DNA of 64,000 nt from Methylophilus sp. (GTDB lineage: Bacteria; Pseudomonadota; Gammaproteobacteria; Burkholderiales; Methylophilaceae): contig JAUYRP010000002.1 in NCBI GenBank assembly GCA_030696695.1, positions 124,001-188,000 on the forward strand, given 5' to 3'. The notes beneath the pieces are model-generated. The model saw only the letters and a list, made by a program, of their open reading frames with translations, had not been told where the DNA came from and searched no databases. Each line of letters begins with the position of its first letter. Position 1 is the stretch's first letter. The position numbers and the translations under genes are program-made. Below are positions 41,299 through 50,633 of this stretch, piece after piece.

Positions 41299-42428
41299 GT
41301 GATTGTTGGTGGATATTTACTGACTTAATTTTCCCAAGAATAAGACAGCTTTCACCTATCGATAAGAAAAATGATGAAAATCGTTGCCAAACAGAGCTTG
41401 CAGCAGTTAGAAAGCTTGTCACAGAACTTCCCGATACTGAAAAACGCCTTAAAGATTACTTAGCCTCAGTTACAGAGTTACTAGAATTGGAAAAGGCTCG
41501 AAAGCAGAGCATCGAAGCTAGACTCACTAGTATTATTGGCCTGACTTCAATTGCAGGCACAATAGTATTTGGTGGTCTAGTTGCCCAAGTTGCAGGAGCA
41601 CTGCATGTGGATTCAAAATGTTTGAAATGGTTACTTGCGTTAGGAGCTTTCTACCTAACTCTTCAGCTCTGTAGTTCGTTATTGGCAGCAGTGCGAGGAG
41701 TATCTAGATCAAGTTATATTACTAATAAAACTTCAGAACTTATTCCTACCAGCTCCGACACTATTGCATCTTTCTTAAAGAAAAAAATTATCTCCGCATC
41801 AGAAATGTATGCTGATCATCAATATGAAAATAACTCTAAGATAAGTCATATGGCTGTAGCTCATCAAGCTATGAATAACTTTGTTATTGGATTACTTGTT
41901 TTTGCATCGTCAATTGCTTTGTCGATTATATTTGCGGACCCTAAAATTAAAGAAGATGTTGGTTCAAAAGTTGCTGTTTACCTGCAACAACCAGACAGAA
42001 ACCTTCATCTAACGCATGTTGCGCGTATTGGCCCATTCCCCAGTGGAGAAAGTAAGCTTAGCAACAAGGAAAGTGAAGCTTGTGTAATTAGTTTATTGAG
42101 ACCGTATAGAAATGATTCTAAGCATGGTTGGCAATTGGTTGCTGGAATTGATAAGCAAAATTTAAAACCTAATTTGGTAAAAGTTTATGGTTCAAATTAT
42201 GGCTTGGCAATGGCTAGAGCTGCTTGGGTAAGAGATGTGATTTTGAATGGCGTTCAGGACTTTCACTCAGAGCAAACTATATTAAATGTGGCTGGTCCAA
42301 TGAGTATAGGGAGCGCATTCAGAGAAATAAGTTTAGAGTCTGACCGTATGGTAGATATTTTTGTATGGCAGAATCAGCCTCCAAACTTATCAACTCCAGA
42401 GTTGCTGAAACCAAAAGTCTGTCATTAA
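41286..42428 (+). CDS. Multi-TM membrane protein with coiled coil and OmpA-like C-terminal region
   Basis: Start revised to ATG at 41286 (overlaps the ATP-grasp end); three hydrophobic segments; C-terminal GSNYGLAMARAAWVRDVIL...SDRMVDIFVW. Confidence 0.6.
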   Translation: MSKLSDCWWIFTDLIFPRIRQLSPIDKKNDENRCQTELAAVRKLVTELPDTEKRLKDYLASVTELLELEKARKQSIEARLTSIIGLTSIAGTIVFGGLVAQVAGALHVDSKCLKWLLALGAFYLTLQLCSSLLAAVRGVSRSSYITNKTSELIPTSSDTIASFLKKKIISASEMYADHQYENNSKISHMAVAHQAMNNFVIGLLVFASSIALSIIFADPKIKEDVGSKVAVYLQQPDRNLHLTHVARIGPFPSGESKLSNKESEACVISLLRPYRNDSKHGWQLVAGIDKQNLKPNLVKVYGSNYGLAMARAAWVRDVILNGVQDFHSEQTILNVAGPMSIGSAFREISLESDRMVDIFVWQNQPPNLSTPELLKPKVCH

Positions 42429-42429
42429 T

Positions 42430-45400
42430 ATGCAATTCGTCGAAAACGGACCGGATATCCCAGAGCGCCTATTGCAAGAGCATGAAGATGGGCGTGTCAT
42501 TTTTTTCTGTGGTGCAGGTATTTCATATCCCGCAGGTTTGCCTGGCTTTGGCGGCCTGGTTGATAAGATATATGAGGAACTTGGCACAACAAGATCAGAT
42601 ATTGAAGATAATGCCTATGGTAAAGAGCAGTTTGACGCAACTCTTGACCTTTTGGAACGACGAGTTCCTGGACAGAGAGGGTCTGTCAGAGCGGCATTAC
42701 AAAAGGTTCTGAAGCCAAATCTCCGAAGAAAAGGCGCGAAAGATACTCATAATGCGTTACTTCAACTATCGCGTGATCGAAACAATAATGTGCGACTTGT
42801 AACGACTAATTTCGACAGAATATTTCAATTGTTGATGGATAAGGTTAAGCCGTCAATTCCAGGATACCCTGCGCCACTCTTGCCAATTCCAAAGAATAGT
42901 CGTTGGAATGGAGTGGTATATTTACATGGATTACTACCCAAACAATATGATCAAAGTGCATTAAATCGGCTGGTATTATCTAGTGGTGATTTTGGTCTTG
43001 CATATTTAACTGAACGTTGGGCAGCACGCTTTGTTAGTGAGCTTTTTCGAAATTATATAGTCTGTTTTGTTGGATATAGCATTAATGATCCTGTGTTGCG
43101 TTACATGATTGATGCGCTTGCTGCTGATCGAATGTTGGGTGAATTGACACCTCAAGCTTATGCTTTTGGTGATTACACTGAAGACCAATATGACAAAAAA
43201 AAGATTGCATGGGAAGCCAAAGGCGTAACCCCAATTTTATACGAAGTGCCAACAGGTACACATAACCATTCGGCTCTTCATAAAACTTTAAAATTGTGGG
43301 CTGAAACACATCGTGATGGTGTTTTGGGTAAAGAAAGAATTGTTGCCCAGTATGCAGTTAACCCTCCAATGGCAAGCACAGAACAAGATAATTATGTTGG
43401 CCGTATTCTTTGGGCCGTAAGCCATAAGTCAAGTTTGCCAGCTAGGCGTTTTGCTAATCTAAACCCCGTGCCTCCAATCGAGTGGCTTGAGCCATTAACC
43501 CAACAAAAATTTAATCAAACTGATTTACCGCGTTTTAGTGTCCCTCCTATGACGGAATTGGATGATAAGTTAAATTTTAGTCTTGCTTGGCGACCAACTC
43601 CATATACTTTAGCTCCTAAAATGGCACTAGTTAATACTGGTAATAGTGATAGTAAATGGGATGATGTTATGTTTGAGCTTGCTAATTGGCTTGCTCGACA
43701 TCTCGATAACCCCAAACTCGTTATATGGATTGCAAAGCAGGGAGGACAATTACATCAGCAGTTTTCTTGGCTTATTAGTCGAAAAATTGAAGAGCTTGAT
43801 CGACTCATAAAAGAAGGTAAACAAGATGAAATAGATAGAATCGTTGCGGGCTCTGCAAAAGCCATCCCTGGCAAGTTGATGCGTACGCTCTGGAGGTTAC
43901 TCTTGTCAGGAAGGGTAAAGTCATATGTGAGTATTGCAGATATATATAATTGGCGTGATAAATTTGAACAAGATGGACTGACCCCTACAATTCGGCTAGA
44001 ACTACGCGACATCTTATCGCCACGTGTAGAGTTGAGCGAACCATTTAGGTTTGATAGTGATGAGACAAAAAATGTTAATCCGAAACGAATTTCAGACATA
44101 GTTCGATGGGAAGTTGTTTTGTCCACCGCGCATCCTCACTCAGCTCTTAGTGATATGCAAAATAAAAAACAGTGGGATGATGCCTTACCGGAGTTGTTGC
44201 AAGATTTTAGTGTTTTATTGAAAGATGCTCTCGATTTAAAAAGAGAACTGGGTGGGGCTGATAGCCATAACGATGGTTCATATTCTGACCAACCATCCAT
44301 AAGTGAACATTCTCAAAATAAAGATTTCCATGATTGGACGGTATTGATTGAACTGGCTCGTGATGCTTGGCTTTCAAGTTCTGCTACCAATTCCACTCAG
44401 GCTGTTCATACTGCAGAAGTCTGGTGGGAGACACCTTATCCGACATTCAAGCGATTAGCATTATTTGCGGCTGCTCAGAATAATGTCATTCCAAATAAAA
44501 CGGCAATAAAGTGGTTACTATCGGAAGAGTCTTGGTGGCTTTGGTCTGAAGAGGTTAGACGAGAGGTAATGCGTCTGCTCACTTCGTTTGCAACTAAGCT
44601 TGATAAAACTCAATTAAAGCAAATTGAACAAGCTATATTGCGTGGCCCCCCTCGTAAAATGTATGTTGATGACATTGATTCTGAACGTTGGGAATACATT
44701 GTCCAGCATGGTATTTGGTTGAGACTAGAAAAACTTAAGATTGCTGGCGGCGACTTATCCAAACAGTCCCTAATAAAGTTAAATGCCTATAAAAAACACA
44801 ATCCATCTTGGTTGATCGCTAGCGATGAGCGGGATGAGTTTCCTATGTGGATGGAAAGTGGCTGGGGCGATGATTTAGATAATAAAGCTCTGGTATCTCC
44901 TCGCCAGCGTAAAGAACTTGTGATCTGGCTCAAGCAAGATAGAAAATTTGATCATTGGAATCGAGATGACTGGCGCCAGCGATGTAGTGTTAACTTTTCA
45001 ACTACCGCTTGTGCATTATATGAATTAGCACTTGAAGACATTTGGCCTACGGATAGATGGCAAGACGCTTTCCAAGCATGGGCAGAAGAAAAGCATCTTA
45101 GGCGCTCATGGCGCCACATGGCGCCTGTAATTGCGCGCGCACCTGATATATTGATTGAAAAATGTGCCCATGGCATTAGCTGGTGGCTTCAAGCAATTGC
45201 AAAAACTTTTGAAACTCATGAAGAAGTTTTTTATGGCCTTATTCAAAAGCTCATGGCTTTAAATGAAGAAGGTGAATTGTCAATTGATGATCCTGTAGGA
45301 AGGGCAATAAATCATCCGATTGGGCATGCTACAGAGGCAGTGTTGAGACTATGGTATAGACAGCTACTACAAGATGGTGAAGGTTTGCCAGAAACTCATA

Positions 45401-46233
45401 GAGTAATTTTTAATGCTCTTTGTGATAAAAATGTGGCTAAGTTTTCTCACGGACGAGTGTTGTTAGCTGCGAATGCAATTTCATTATTTCGTGTAGATAA
45501 AGACTGGACAACTGAAAATCTCTTGCCTTTGTTCGATTGGGAGCAATCTGAGATCGAGGCTAGGTTTGCCTGGGAAGGATTTCTTTGGTCACCTCGATTG
45601 TATTTGCCGCTATTGGCTGCAATCAAGAAGCCACTATTAGATACAGCTTCCCGTTATTCTAGATTAGGCAATCATGCGCGACAATATGCAGATTTTTTAA
45701 CTTTTGCCGCTTTAGAGCCAAATGATATATTTACTACAGAAGAGTTTAAGGTGGCAACGAGTAAGCTACCACAGGAGGGCCTAAATTATGCTGCTCAGGC
45801 CTTAGTTCGCGCACTTGGAGGTTCAGGTGATAAGCGAGTTGAGTATTGGCATAATCGTGTTTTGCCATACCTAAAATACATATGGCCAAAATCAAAAGAT
45901 TTAATTTCATCATCAATTTCAGAAAGCTTGGCCCGCCTATGTGTGACAGCCGATGATGCTTTCCCAAGCGCTATGTCAACTCTAAAAAACTGGATTATCC
46001 CTGCTGAACATTCGGATTATGTTGTTCATTTAGTATGTCAGTCTAAATTAGCTGAAAAATTTCCTGATGACACCTTAGACTTGTTGAATAGAATTATTAA
46101 CGGCAATGTTTTATGGCATTCAACTGAGCTTAATGATTGCCTTCAAACAATACAAAACGTATCTAATGGGCTAAAAACTGACCCAAGATTTATTAGATTA
46201 TTAGAAATCGTCACGAGGCATTTAAGGGCATAA
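42430..46233 (+). CDS. SIR2-domain protein with very long C-terminal region (putative anti-phage effector)
   Basis: 1267 aa; VIFFCGAGISYPAGLPGFGGLVDKIYEEL, RLVTTNFDRIFQLL, VYLHGLL, CFVGYSINDPVLRYMIDAL. Confidence 0.8.
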   Translation: MQFVENGPDIPERLLQEHEDGRVIFFCGAGISYPAGLPGFGGLVDKIYEELGTTRSDIEDNAYGKEQFDATLDLLERRVPGQRGSVRAALQKVLKPNLRRKGAKDTHNALLQLSRDRNNNVRLVTTNFDRIFQLLMDKVKPSIPGYPAPLLPIPKNSRWNGVVYLHGLLPKQYDQSALNRLVLSSGDFGLAYLTERWAARFVSELFRNYIVCFVGYSINDPVLRYMIDALAADRMLGELTPQAYAFGDYTEDQYDKKKIAWEAKGVTPILYEVPTGTHNHSALHKTLKLWAETHRDGVLGKERIVAQYAVNPPMASTEQDNYVGRILWAVSHKSSLPARRFANLNPVPPIEWLEPLTQQKFNQTDLPRFSVPPMTELDDKLNFSLAWRPTPYTLAPKMALVNTGNSDSKWDDVMFELANWLARHLDNPKLVIWIAKQGGQLHQQFSWLISRKIEELDRLIKEGKQDEIDRIVAGSAKAIPGKLMRTLWRLLLSGRVKSYVSIADIYNWRDKFEQDGLTPTIRLELRDILSPRVELSEPFRFDSDETKNVNPKRISDIVRWEVVLSTAHPHSALSDMQNKKQWDDALPELLQDFSVLLKDALDLKRELGGADSHNDGSYSDQPSISEHSQNKDFHDWTVLIELARDAWLSSSATNSTQAVHTAEVWWETPYPTFKRLALFAAAQNNVIPNKTAIKWLLSEESWWLWSEEVRREVMRLLTSFATKLDKTQLKQIEQAILRGPPRKMYVDDIDSERWEYIVQHGIWLRLEKLKIAGGDLSKQSLIKLNAYKKHNPSWLIASDERDEFPMWMESGWGDDLDNKALVSPRQRKELVIWLKQDRKFDHWNRDDWRQRCSVNFSTTACALYELALEDIWPTDRWQDAFQAWAEEKHLRRSWRHMAPVIARAPDILIEKCAHGISWWLQAIAKTFETHEEVFYGLIQKLMALNEEGELSIDDPVGRAINHPIGHATEAVLRLWYRQLLQDGEGLPETHRVIFNALCDKNVAKFSHGRVLLAANAISLFRVDKDWTTENLLPLFDWEQSEIEARFAWEGFLWSPRLYLPLLAAIKKPLLDTASRYSRLGNHARQYADFLTFAALEPNDIFTTEEFKVATSKLPQEGLNYAAQALVRALGGSGDKRVEYWHNRVLPYLKYIWPKSKDLISSSISESLARLCVTADDAFPSAMSTLKNWIIPAEHSDYVVHLVCQSKLAEKFPDDTLDLLNRIINGNVLWHSTELNDCLQTIQNVSNGLKTDPRFIRLLEIVTRHLRA

Positions 46234-46410
46234 TTTAAGATACCTATTTATTAAATGAATCACCTATAGTTTACTAGAGGCCTTTGAGCCGTAATAATTA
46301 TCTTACAAGCCTTTTGTTCAGTGATAAGTAAAAATTGTTACGTCTCCTTAGGGGACAAAGCGGTCATATCAAACTGATTCGTGTTACAAATAATTACTTT
46401 TGAAAAATTT

Positions 46411-46436
46411 AAAGAAGGCGCCTAAGCGCCTTCTTT
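46411..46436. terminator. Bidirectional terminator at island end
   Basis: AAAGAAGGCGC-CTAA-GCGCCTTCTTT, 11-bp perfect stem. Confidence 0.8.
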
Positions 46437-46448
46437 GTTTTTAGTAAA

Positions 46449-46982
46449 TTATTCAGTAATTTTCTTTAAGTTTTCCAAACCACCTTGATAAACACTTGTA
46501 ATAACTTTAATTGCATTTGCGTCATCTTGACCTTCAGCAGGTGTTGCTGACACATCTTTACGTTTGAAATCACCTTTCCAAATGACTGAAGAAGTATTTT
46601 CACCAGTTGCTTTCACAGTGACTGATGAAACGTAATTTGAAACTGGCAGGACTCCCTCAATAATTGAGTATTTAAAGGTTTTTGTTTTAGCGTCATAACC
46701 CAATAATTTTTCTTTGATGGTTCCATCGTCTTGTAGTGTCAATAAACGCTCTGCGCCAACTTTGTTGTTCTCACCTTTTAAAATTTCCGTCTTCTTTACC
46801 GCAGGATGCCAAGCACCTAGATCGTTAAAGTTACTTACTTTTTCCCACACCTTTTCAGCAGGTGCATTAATCGCTACTTCTTCTTTAACTGTTAATGTTT
46901 TTGCATTGTCCGCAAATGCATTAAAAGTAGTGCTCAACAGCAATGCAGATATCAATAAATTGTATTTCATATTGTGCTCCAT
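46449..46982 (-). CDS. SRPBCC-family (polyketide cyclase-like) secreted protein
   Basis: Signal peptide; VAINAPAEKVWEKVSNFNDLGAWHPAVKKTEIL. Confidence 0.8.
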   Translation of the reverse strand: MEHNMKYNLLISALLLSTTFNAFADNAKTLTVKEEVAINAPAEKVWEKVSNFNDLGAWHPAVKKTEILKGENNKVGAERLLTLQDDGTIKEKLLGYDAKTKTFKYSIIEGVLPVSNYVSSVTVKATGENTSSVIWKGDFKRKDVSATPAEGQDDANAIKVITSVYQGGLENLKKITE

Positions 46983-47015
46983 AAATGATTAAGGTGAATA
47001 TATCAATCGAGATAC

Positions 47016-47057
47016 ATACAGATTAGTATACCCATTAACTATACAGATTGGTATACC
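47016..47057. promoter_or_regulatory. Tandem operator-like repeats upstream of the SRPBCC gene
   Basis: ATACAGATTAGTATACC (47016-47032) and ATACAGATTGGTATACC (47041-47057), 16/17 identical, each with ATAC-N6-GTAT dyad. Confidence 0.55.
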
Positions 47058-47192
47058 ATGCTAAGCAATTTTAACTTTCATCGGGTAATTGATTAACAAC
47101 CTCTAGCTAAAAAGCTGAATAAGATAGATTAGAGGAATAATTCTCTAAGGTTTGATTTCTATATTAGTGAATACTTGGAATATGGTTTTACC

Positions 47193-47762
47193 TTAAGCCA
47201 ACCCATTTAGGTGTTCATAAAGTATGTAGCTACCAATTCCAATTAACACAATTCCACCAAATACCTCTGAACGCTTACCTACCACGACTCCTAATACCCG
47301 ACCAAGCATGACACCTATTGTCACCATCGTAAAAGTTGCAACACCAATTGCAACTGCAGTAACGATAATGCTTACATCAATAAAAGCTAAGCTTACGCCA
47401 ACAGCCATTGCATCAATACTCGTGGCAAATGCTGTGACCGCTAGTACGATAATGGAGTGTTTGCTTGGCTTTTCTTCAATAGGGGTTGGATTTTGGATAC
47501 CTTCATACATCATATGAAGGCCTAATATAGCTAGTAAAGTAAAAGCTATCCAATGATCCCAGTCAGCCACGAAACTTGAAGCAACATTGCCAATAGCCCA
47601 ACCAACAAGCGGTGTAATTGTCTCTATGACGCCAAATATAAGACCCGTACGTAATGCTTCTGATAGCTTTGGCTGATGTAGTCTTGCGCCTTTACTAATT
47701 GCAGCAGCAAAAGCATCGGTGGACATGGCAAGTGCGATGAGTACGATAGAGGTGAAATTCAT
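47193..47762 (-). CDS. mntP: Manganese efflux pump MntP (start revised to [21 protein letters not shown])
   Basis: [15 protein letters not shown] and [15 protein letters not shown] repeats. Confidence 0.92.
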   Translation of the reverse strand: MNFTSIVLIALAMSTDAFAAAISKGARLHQPKLSEALRTGLIFGVIETITPLVGWAIGNVASSFVADWDHWIAFTLLAILGLHMMYEGIQNPTPIEEKPSKHSIIVLAVTAFATSIDAMAVGVSLAFIDVSIIVTAVAIGVATFTMVTIGVMLGRVLGVVVGKRSEVFGGIVLIGIGSYILYEHLNGLA

Positions 47763-47774
47763 GATGGGGTCTCT

Positions 47775-47933
47775 AGTCGGGACAAGCGTTATGAACGTCA
47801 ACGCGCCCGACTAAAAGTCACGCTGACATCCATTAGTCTCGCCAACCGAAAACGGCTATCTGCACCACGACAAAAGTCGATTATGTTGATACAGACACTT
47901 CATGAAAGAAGCAGGCTACTCCCCAAAGGTTAA
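47775..47933 (-). promoter_or_regulatory. yybP-ykoY (manganese) riboswitch in the mntP leader
   Basis: Minus strand TTTGGGGAGTAGCCTGC ... GTATCAACATAATCG ... TTGGCGAGACTAATGG, then TAGTCGGG..CCCGACTA stem before the mntP ATG. Confidence 0.85.
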
Positions 47934-48058
47934 CTCCATTCTAACTGATGAAATGGAATCAATGAGTTTTTAATTAATTGGATAAATCATTACACACTCA
48001 ATAAGTGCTAACCTGATATAAGAGAATATTAACCTACAGTTTGAAATGAGAGGCCAAA

Positions 48059-48466
48059 ATGAAGAAAGCATGGTATTCGCATCTTGCCAGATTGATAGCG
48101 CACATGAGTGGGAAACCCATTACGTTCACAATCGCCGTCGGAGTGATTCTAATATGGATTATTACAGGTCCAATATTTAACTTTAGTGATACTTGGCAAC
48201 TGGTGATTAATACCGGTACGACCATAGTGACATTTCTAATGGTTTTTCTTATTCAAAATACCCAAAACCGAGACACAGAAGCGATTCAAGTTAAGTTGGA
48301 TGAGCTGATCCGTGTGACACAAGGTGCTCATAATGCCTTACTAGATTTAGAGGAAATTGAAGAGGAAGAGTTGGATGCTTTTCGTAGCAAATATCAAGCT
48401 CTTGCTAAATCTGCTAGAGACGAAATACTAAGAGGGCTAAAAGATACAGATATTCCTGAAGCTTAA
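48059..48466 (+). CDS. Low-affinity iron permease family protein
   Basis: 135 aa; WIITGPIFNFSDTWQLVINTGTTIVTFLMVFLIQNTQNRDTEAIQVKLDELI. Confidence 0.85.
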   Translation: MKKAWYSHLARLIAHMSGKPITFTIAVGVILIWIITGPIFNFSDTWQLVINTGTTIVTFLMVFLIQNTQNRDTEAIQVKLDELIRVTQGAHNALLDLEEIEEEELDAFRSKYQALAKSARDEILRGLKDTDIPEA

Positions 48467-48509
48467 TATTTACTTTGTGAAACTAATGACTTTAGACAAA
48501 GCGAGATTT

Positions 48510-49847
48510 TTAGTCACGCTTCCTTACAAATAAAACCTTAAAACATAGCCCTGGATTAAGATTTGACAGCTCAACAGTTGCTCCATGCCGCGTAGCAATT
48601 TCTTTAACAATCGCGAGCCCTAAGCCTGAACCAGATATATGTTGATTTTCGCCTCTGTAAAACCTTTCAAACACTCTCTCTTGATCATTTTGTGGAATTC
48701 CTGGACCAGAATCCTTTACTTCTAACACAACATGGCTAGCTTGATTAAATACTGAAACGTCTATTTTTCCGCCATTGGGTGTATAGCGAATTGCGTTATC
48801 TAGAATGTTATTAATAAGGATTTTGATTTCTTGTTGCACTGCATTGATTTCACAGTGATCGTCTTTGGTTAAGCCAATATCAATAGATTTTTCTTGTGCC
48901 AAAGGTAGTAGTTCTTGAAAAGACTCTTTCACCAATTCAAGCATATTTAGTGATTGAACTTGTCTTGATAGGTTATCGGGTTCAAGTCGAGCTAGAGTGA
49001 GTAACTGACTCACAAGCTGTTCTGATCGGTTGATTCCAGATTTTAAATTTTGTATTGCAGATTCTCGTTCTAATTTTGACTTGGATTGCTCAAGGACTGT
49101 CAGTTGCAATTTAAGCGCTGTGATAGGTGTACGCAACTCATGTGCTGCATCCGATGTGAATCGTTTCAACACATCCACCATCAAAGACACTTTACCCATA
49201 AATAAGTTGAGTGACTGCACAAGCGGCTTAACTTCTGCAGGCACGTTACCATCTGCAAATGGATTTAAATCTGCGGAATCTCTTTGCTCAATCGCTTTGG
49301 ATAATGCCGACAACGGAGAAAGCGCTTTTCTGATTGCATAAAATATCAATAAAACCAAGATGGGAATGAATAGCAACTGAGAAGCCATCAGACTGTAGGC
49401 GGTCTCTTTAATGGTGTTTTTCCTCAGTCTTAGAGACTGAGCCACTTGGATGGTTTCTTCATTCGCCTTGACCACAAAAAAACGCCATTGTTTGGTCTGA
49501 AATCTTTGTGTGGACAGTCCTAGTGATGTAGGAAGTGGTACTTTAGCCTCAGGATGTGAAACATAAAGCACTGCTCCATCTTTAGCTAACACGCGCACAT
49601 AAAATTCTTCTTCCCCCTCAATTTTTGCACCTGAGCCAACTTGATTATTTCGGTATAAGTGAGTGACATCTTGAATGGCAAGGTGCTGAGCAGCAATCGC
49701 GCTTGCTACTTGTTGTAAATTAGCATCATATAACTCATCAAGCTCTTCTTTACTGACCCAGTAAGAAGCAAAACTAATGAGGCCATATATCACCAAAATT
49801 GATAACGTAATGTATATCAGCAAAAATCGTTTGATGGAGTTATTCAT
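48510..49847 (-). CDS. Sensor histidine kinase, QseC/PmrB-like
   Basis: 445 aa; FTSDAAHELRTPITALKLQL, HATPase SGSGLGLAIVKEI. Confidence 0.88.
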   Translation of the reverse strand: MNNSIKRFLLIYITLSILVIYGLISFASYWVSKEELDELYDANLQQVASAIAAQHLAIQDVTHLYRNNQVGSGAKIEGEEEFYVRVLAKDGAVLYVSHPEAKVPLPTSLGLSTQRFQTKQWRFFVVKANEETIQVAQSLRLRKNTIKETAYSLMASQLLFIPILVLLIFYAIRKALSPLSALSKAIEQRDSADLNPFADGNVPAEVKPLVQSLNLFMGKVSLMVDVLKRFTSDAAHELRTPITALKLQLTVLEQSKSKLERESAIQNLKSGINRSEQLVSQLLTLARLEPDNLSRQVQSLNMLELVKESFQELLPLAQEKSIDIGLTKDDHCEINAVQQEIKILINNILDNAIRYTPNGGKIDVSVFNQASHVVLEVKDSGPGIPQNDQERVFERFYRGENQHISGSGLGLAIVKEIATRHGATVELSNLNPGLCFKVLFVRKRD

Positions 49848-50509
49848 GAGTTGACTCTTACTTTTGGAAACGTATAGCCTACACCTCGAACATTGACAAT
49901 AATTTCCGCTCCAAACTTTCGTCTAATGGTGTGGATATGTACTTCTACAGCATTGCTTTCAACCTCATCACTCCATCCATAAATTTTTTCCTCCAATTGA
50001 CTTCTCGAATAAATCACACCAGGGTTTTCAATCAGTATCTGCATAATATTGAAAGCTTTCACTGACAATCTCTCGGTTCGTCCTTGATAACTTAATGTAT
50101 GCGTTGCTGGATCTAGGCTGGCATCACCGTAAGTGATTATCGGATGAGTGCGATCTTGTTTGCGCCTTGCCAGCACTCGAATTCTGGCTTCCAACTCTTC
50201 TACAGCAAAAGGCTTTAACAGGTAATCATCTGCACCGCAATCAAGTCCCTTCACACGGTCTTCAATACTATCGCGTGCTGTGATAATGAGGACTGGAATC
50301 ATGATGCCTTTTTCACGTAACTGCACCAGATATTCAAGCCCAGATCGTTTAGGCAAGCCAAGGTCTAATAAAATTAAGTCGTATGTCTCAAGATTGAGGG
50401 TATGTTCGGCAGCAAAGCTATCTTTAACCCAGTTGACTACATGGCTTTTCAAAGCCTTTTGTAGGCTTTGACCAATCATCTCGTCATCCTCAACTAATAA
50501 TATCCGCAC
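49844..50509 (-). CDS. OmpR-family response regulator, QseB/PmrA-like
   Basis: 221 aa; LVEDDEMIG, GADDYLLKPFAVEELEARIR, SNAVEVHIHTIRRKFG; overlaps the histidine kinase start. Confidence 0.9.
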   Translation of the reverse strand: MRILLVEDDEMIGQSLQKALKSHVVNWVKDSFAAEHTLNLETYDLILLDLGLPKRSGLEYLVQLREKGIMIPVLIITARDSIEDRVKGLDCGADDYLLKPFAVEELEARIRVLARRKQDRTHPIITYGDASLDPATHTLSYQGRTERLSVKAFNIMQILIENPGVIYSRSQLEEKIYGWSDEVESNAVEVHIHTIRRKFGAEIIVNVRGVGYTFPKVRVNS

Positions 50510-50583
50510 AATTTAACCCTTAACTATTCAATGACAAAAAACCAATTAGTACTCGATTTTTTTATTGATATTGCCACATATTT

Positions 50584-50633
50584 CTTAACGGAAACTTAAA
50601 AGAAATAAATGAAACTGTTAAGTTTCCGTTAAG
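50584..50633. promoter_or_regulatory. PmrA/QseB-box-like inverted pair in the divergent promoter
   Basis: CTTAACGGAAACTTAA (50584-50599) and its exact reverse complement TTAAGTTTCCGTTAAG (50618-50633); each contains half-sites with an 11-nt period. Confidence 0.65.

Noticed and set aside
42365-42712. 115-aa plus-strand ORF overlapping the junction of the TM protein and SIR2 gene
   Set aside because: Out-of-frame with both well-supported genes; tight coupling of those genes explains the sequence.
34613-46450. Direct repeat of the ssrA 3' end marking attR
   Set aside because: Looked for GGTTCGATTCCCGCC/CTCCACCA at 36.5 kb and 46.2-46.5 kb by eye and found no copy; boundary left unresolved.
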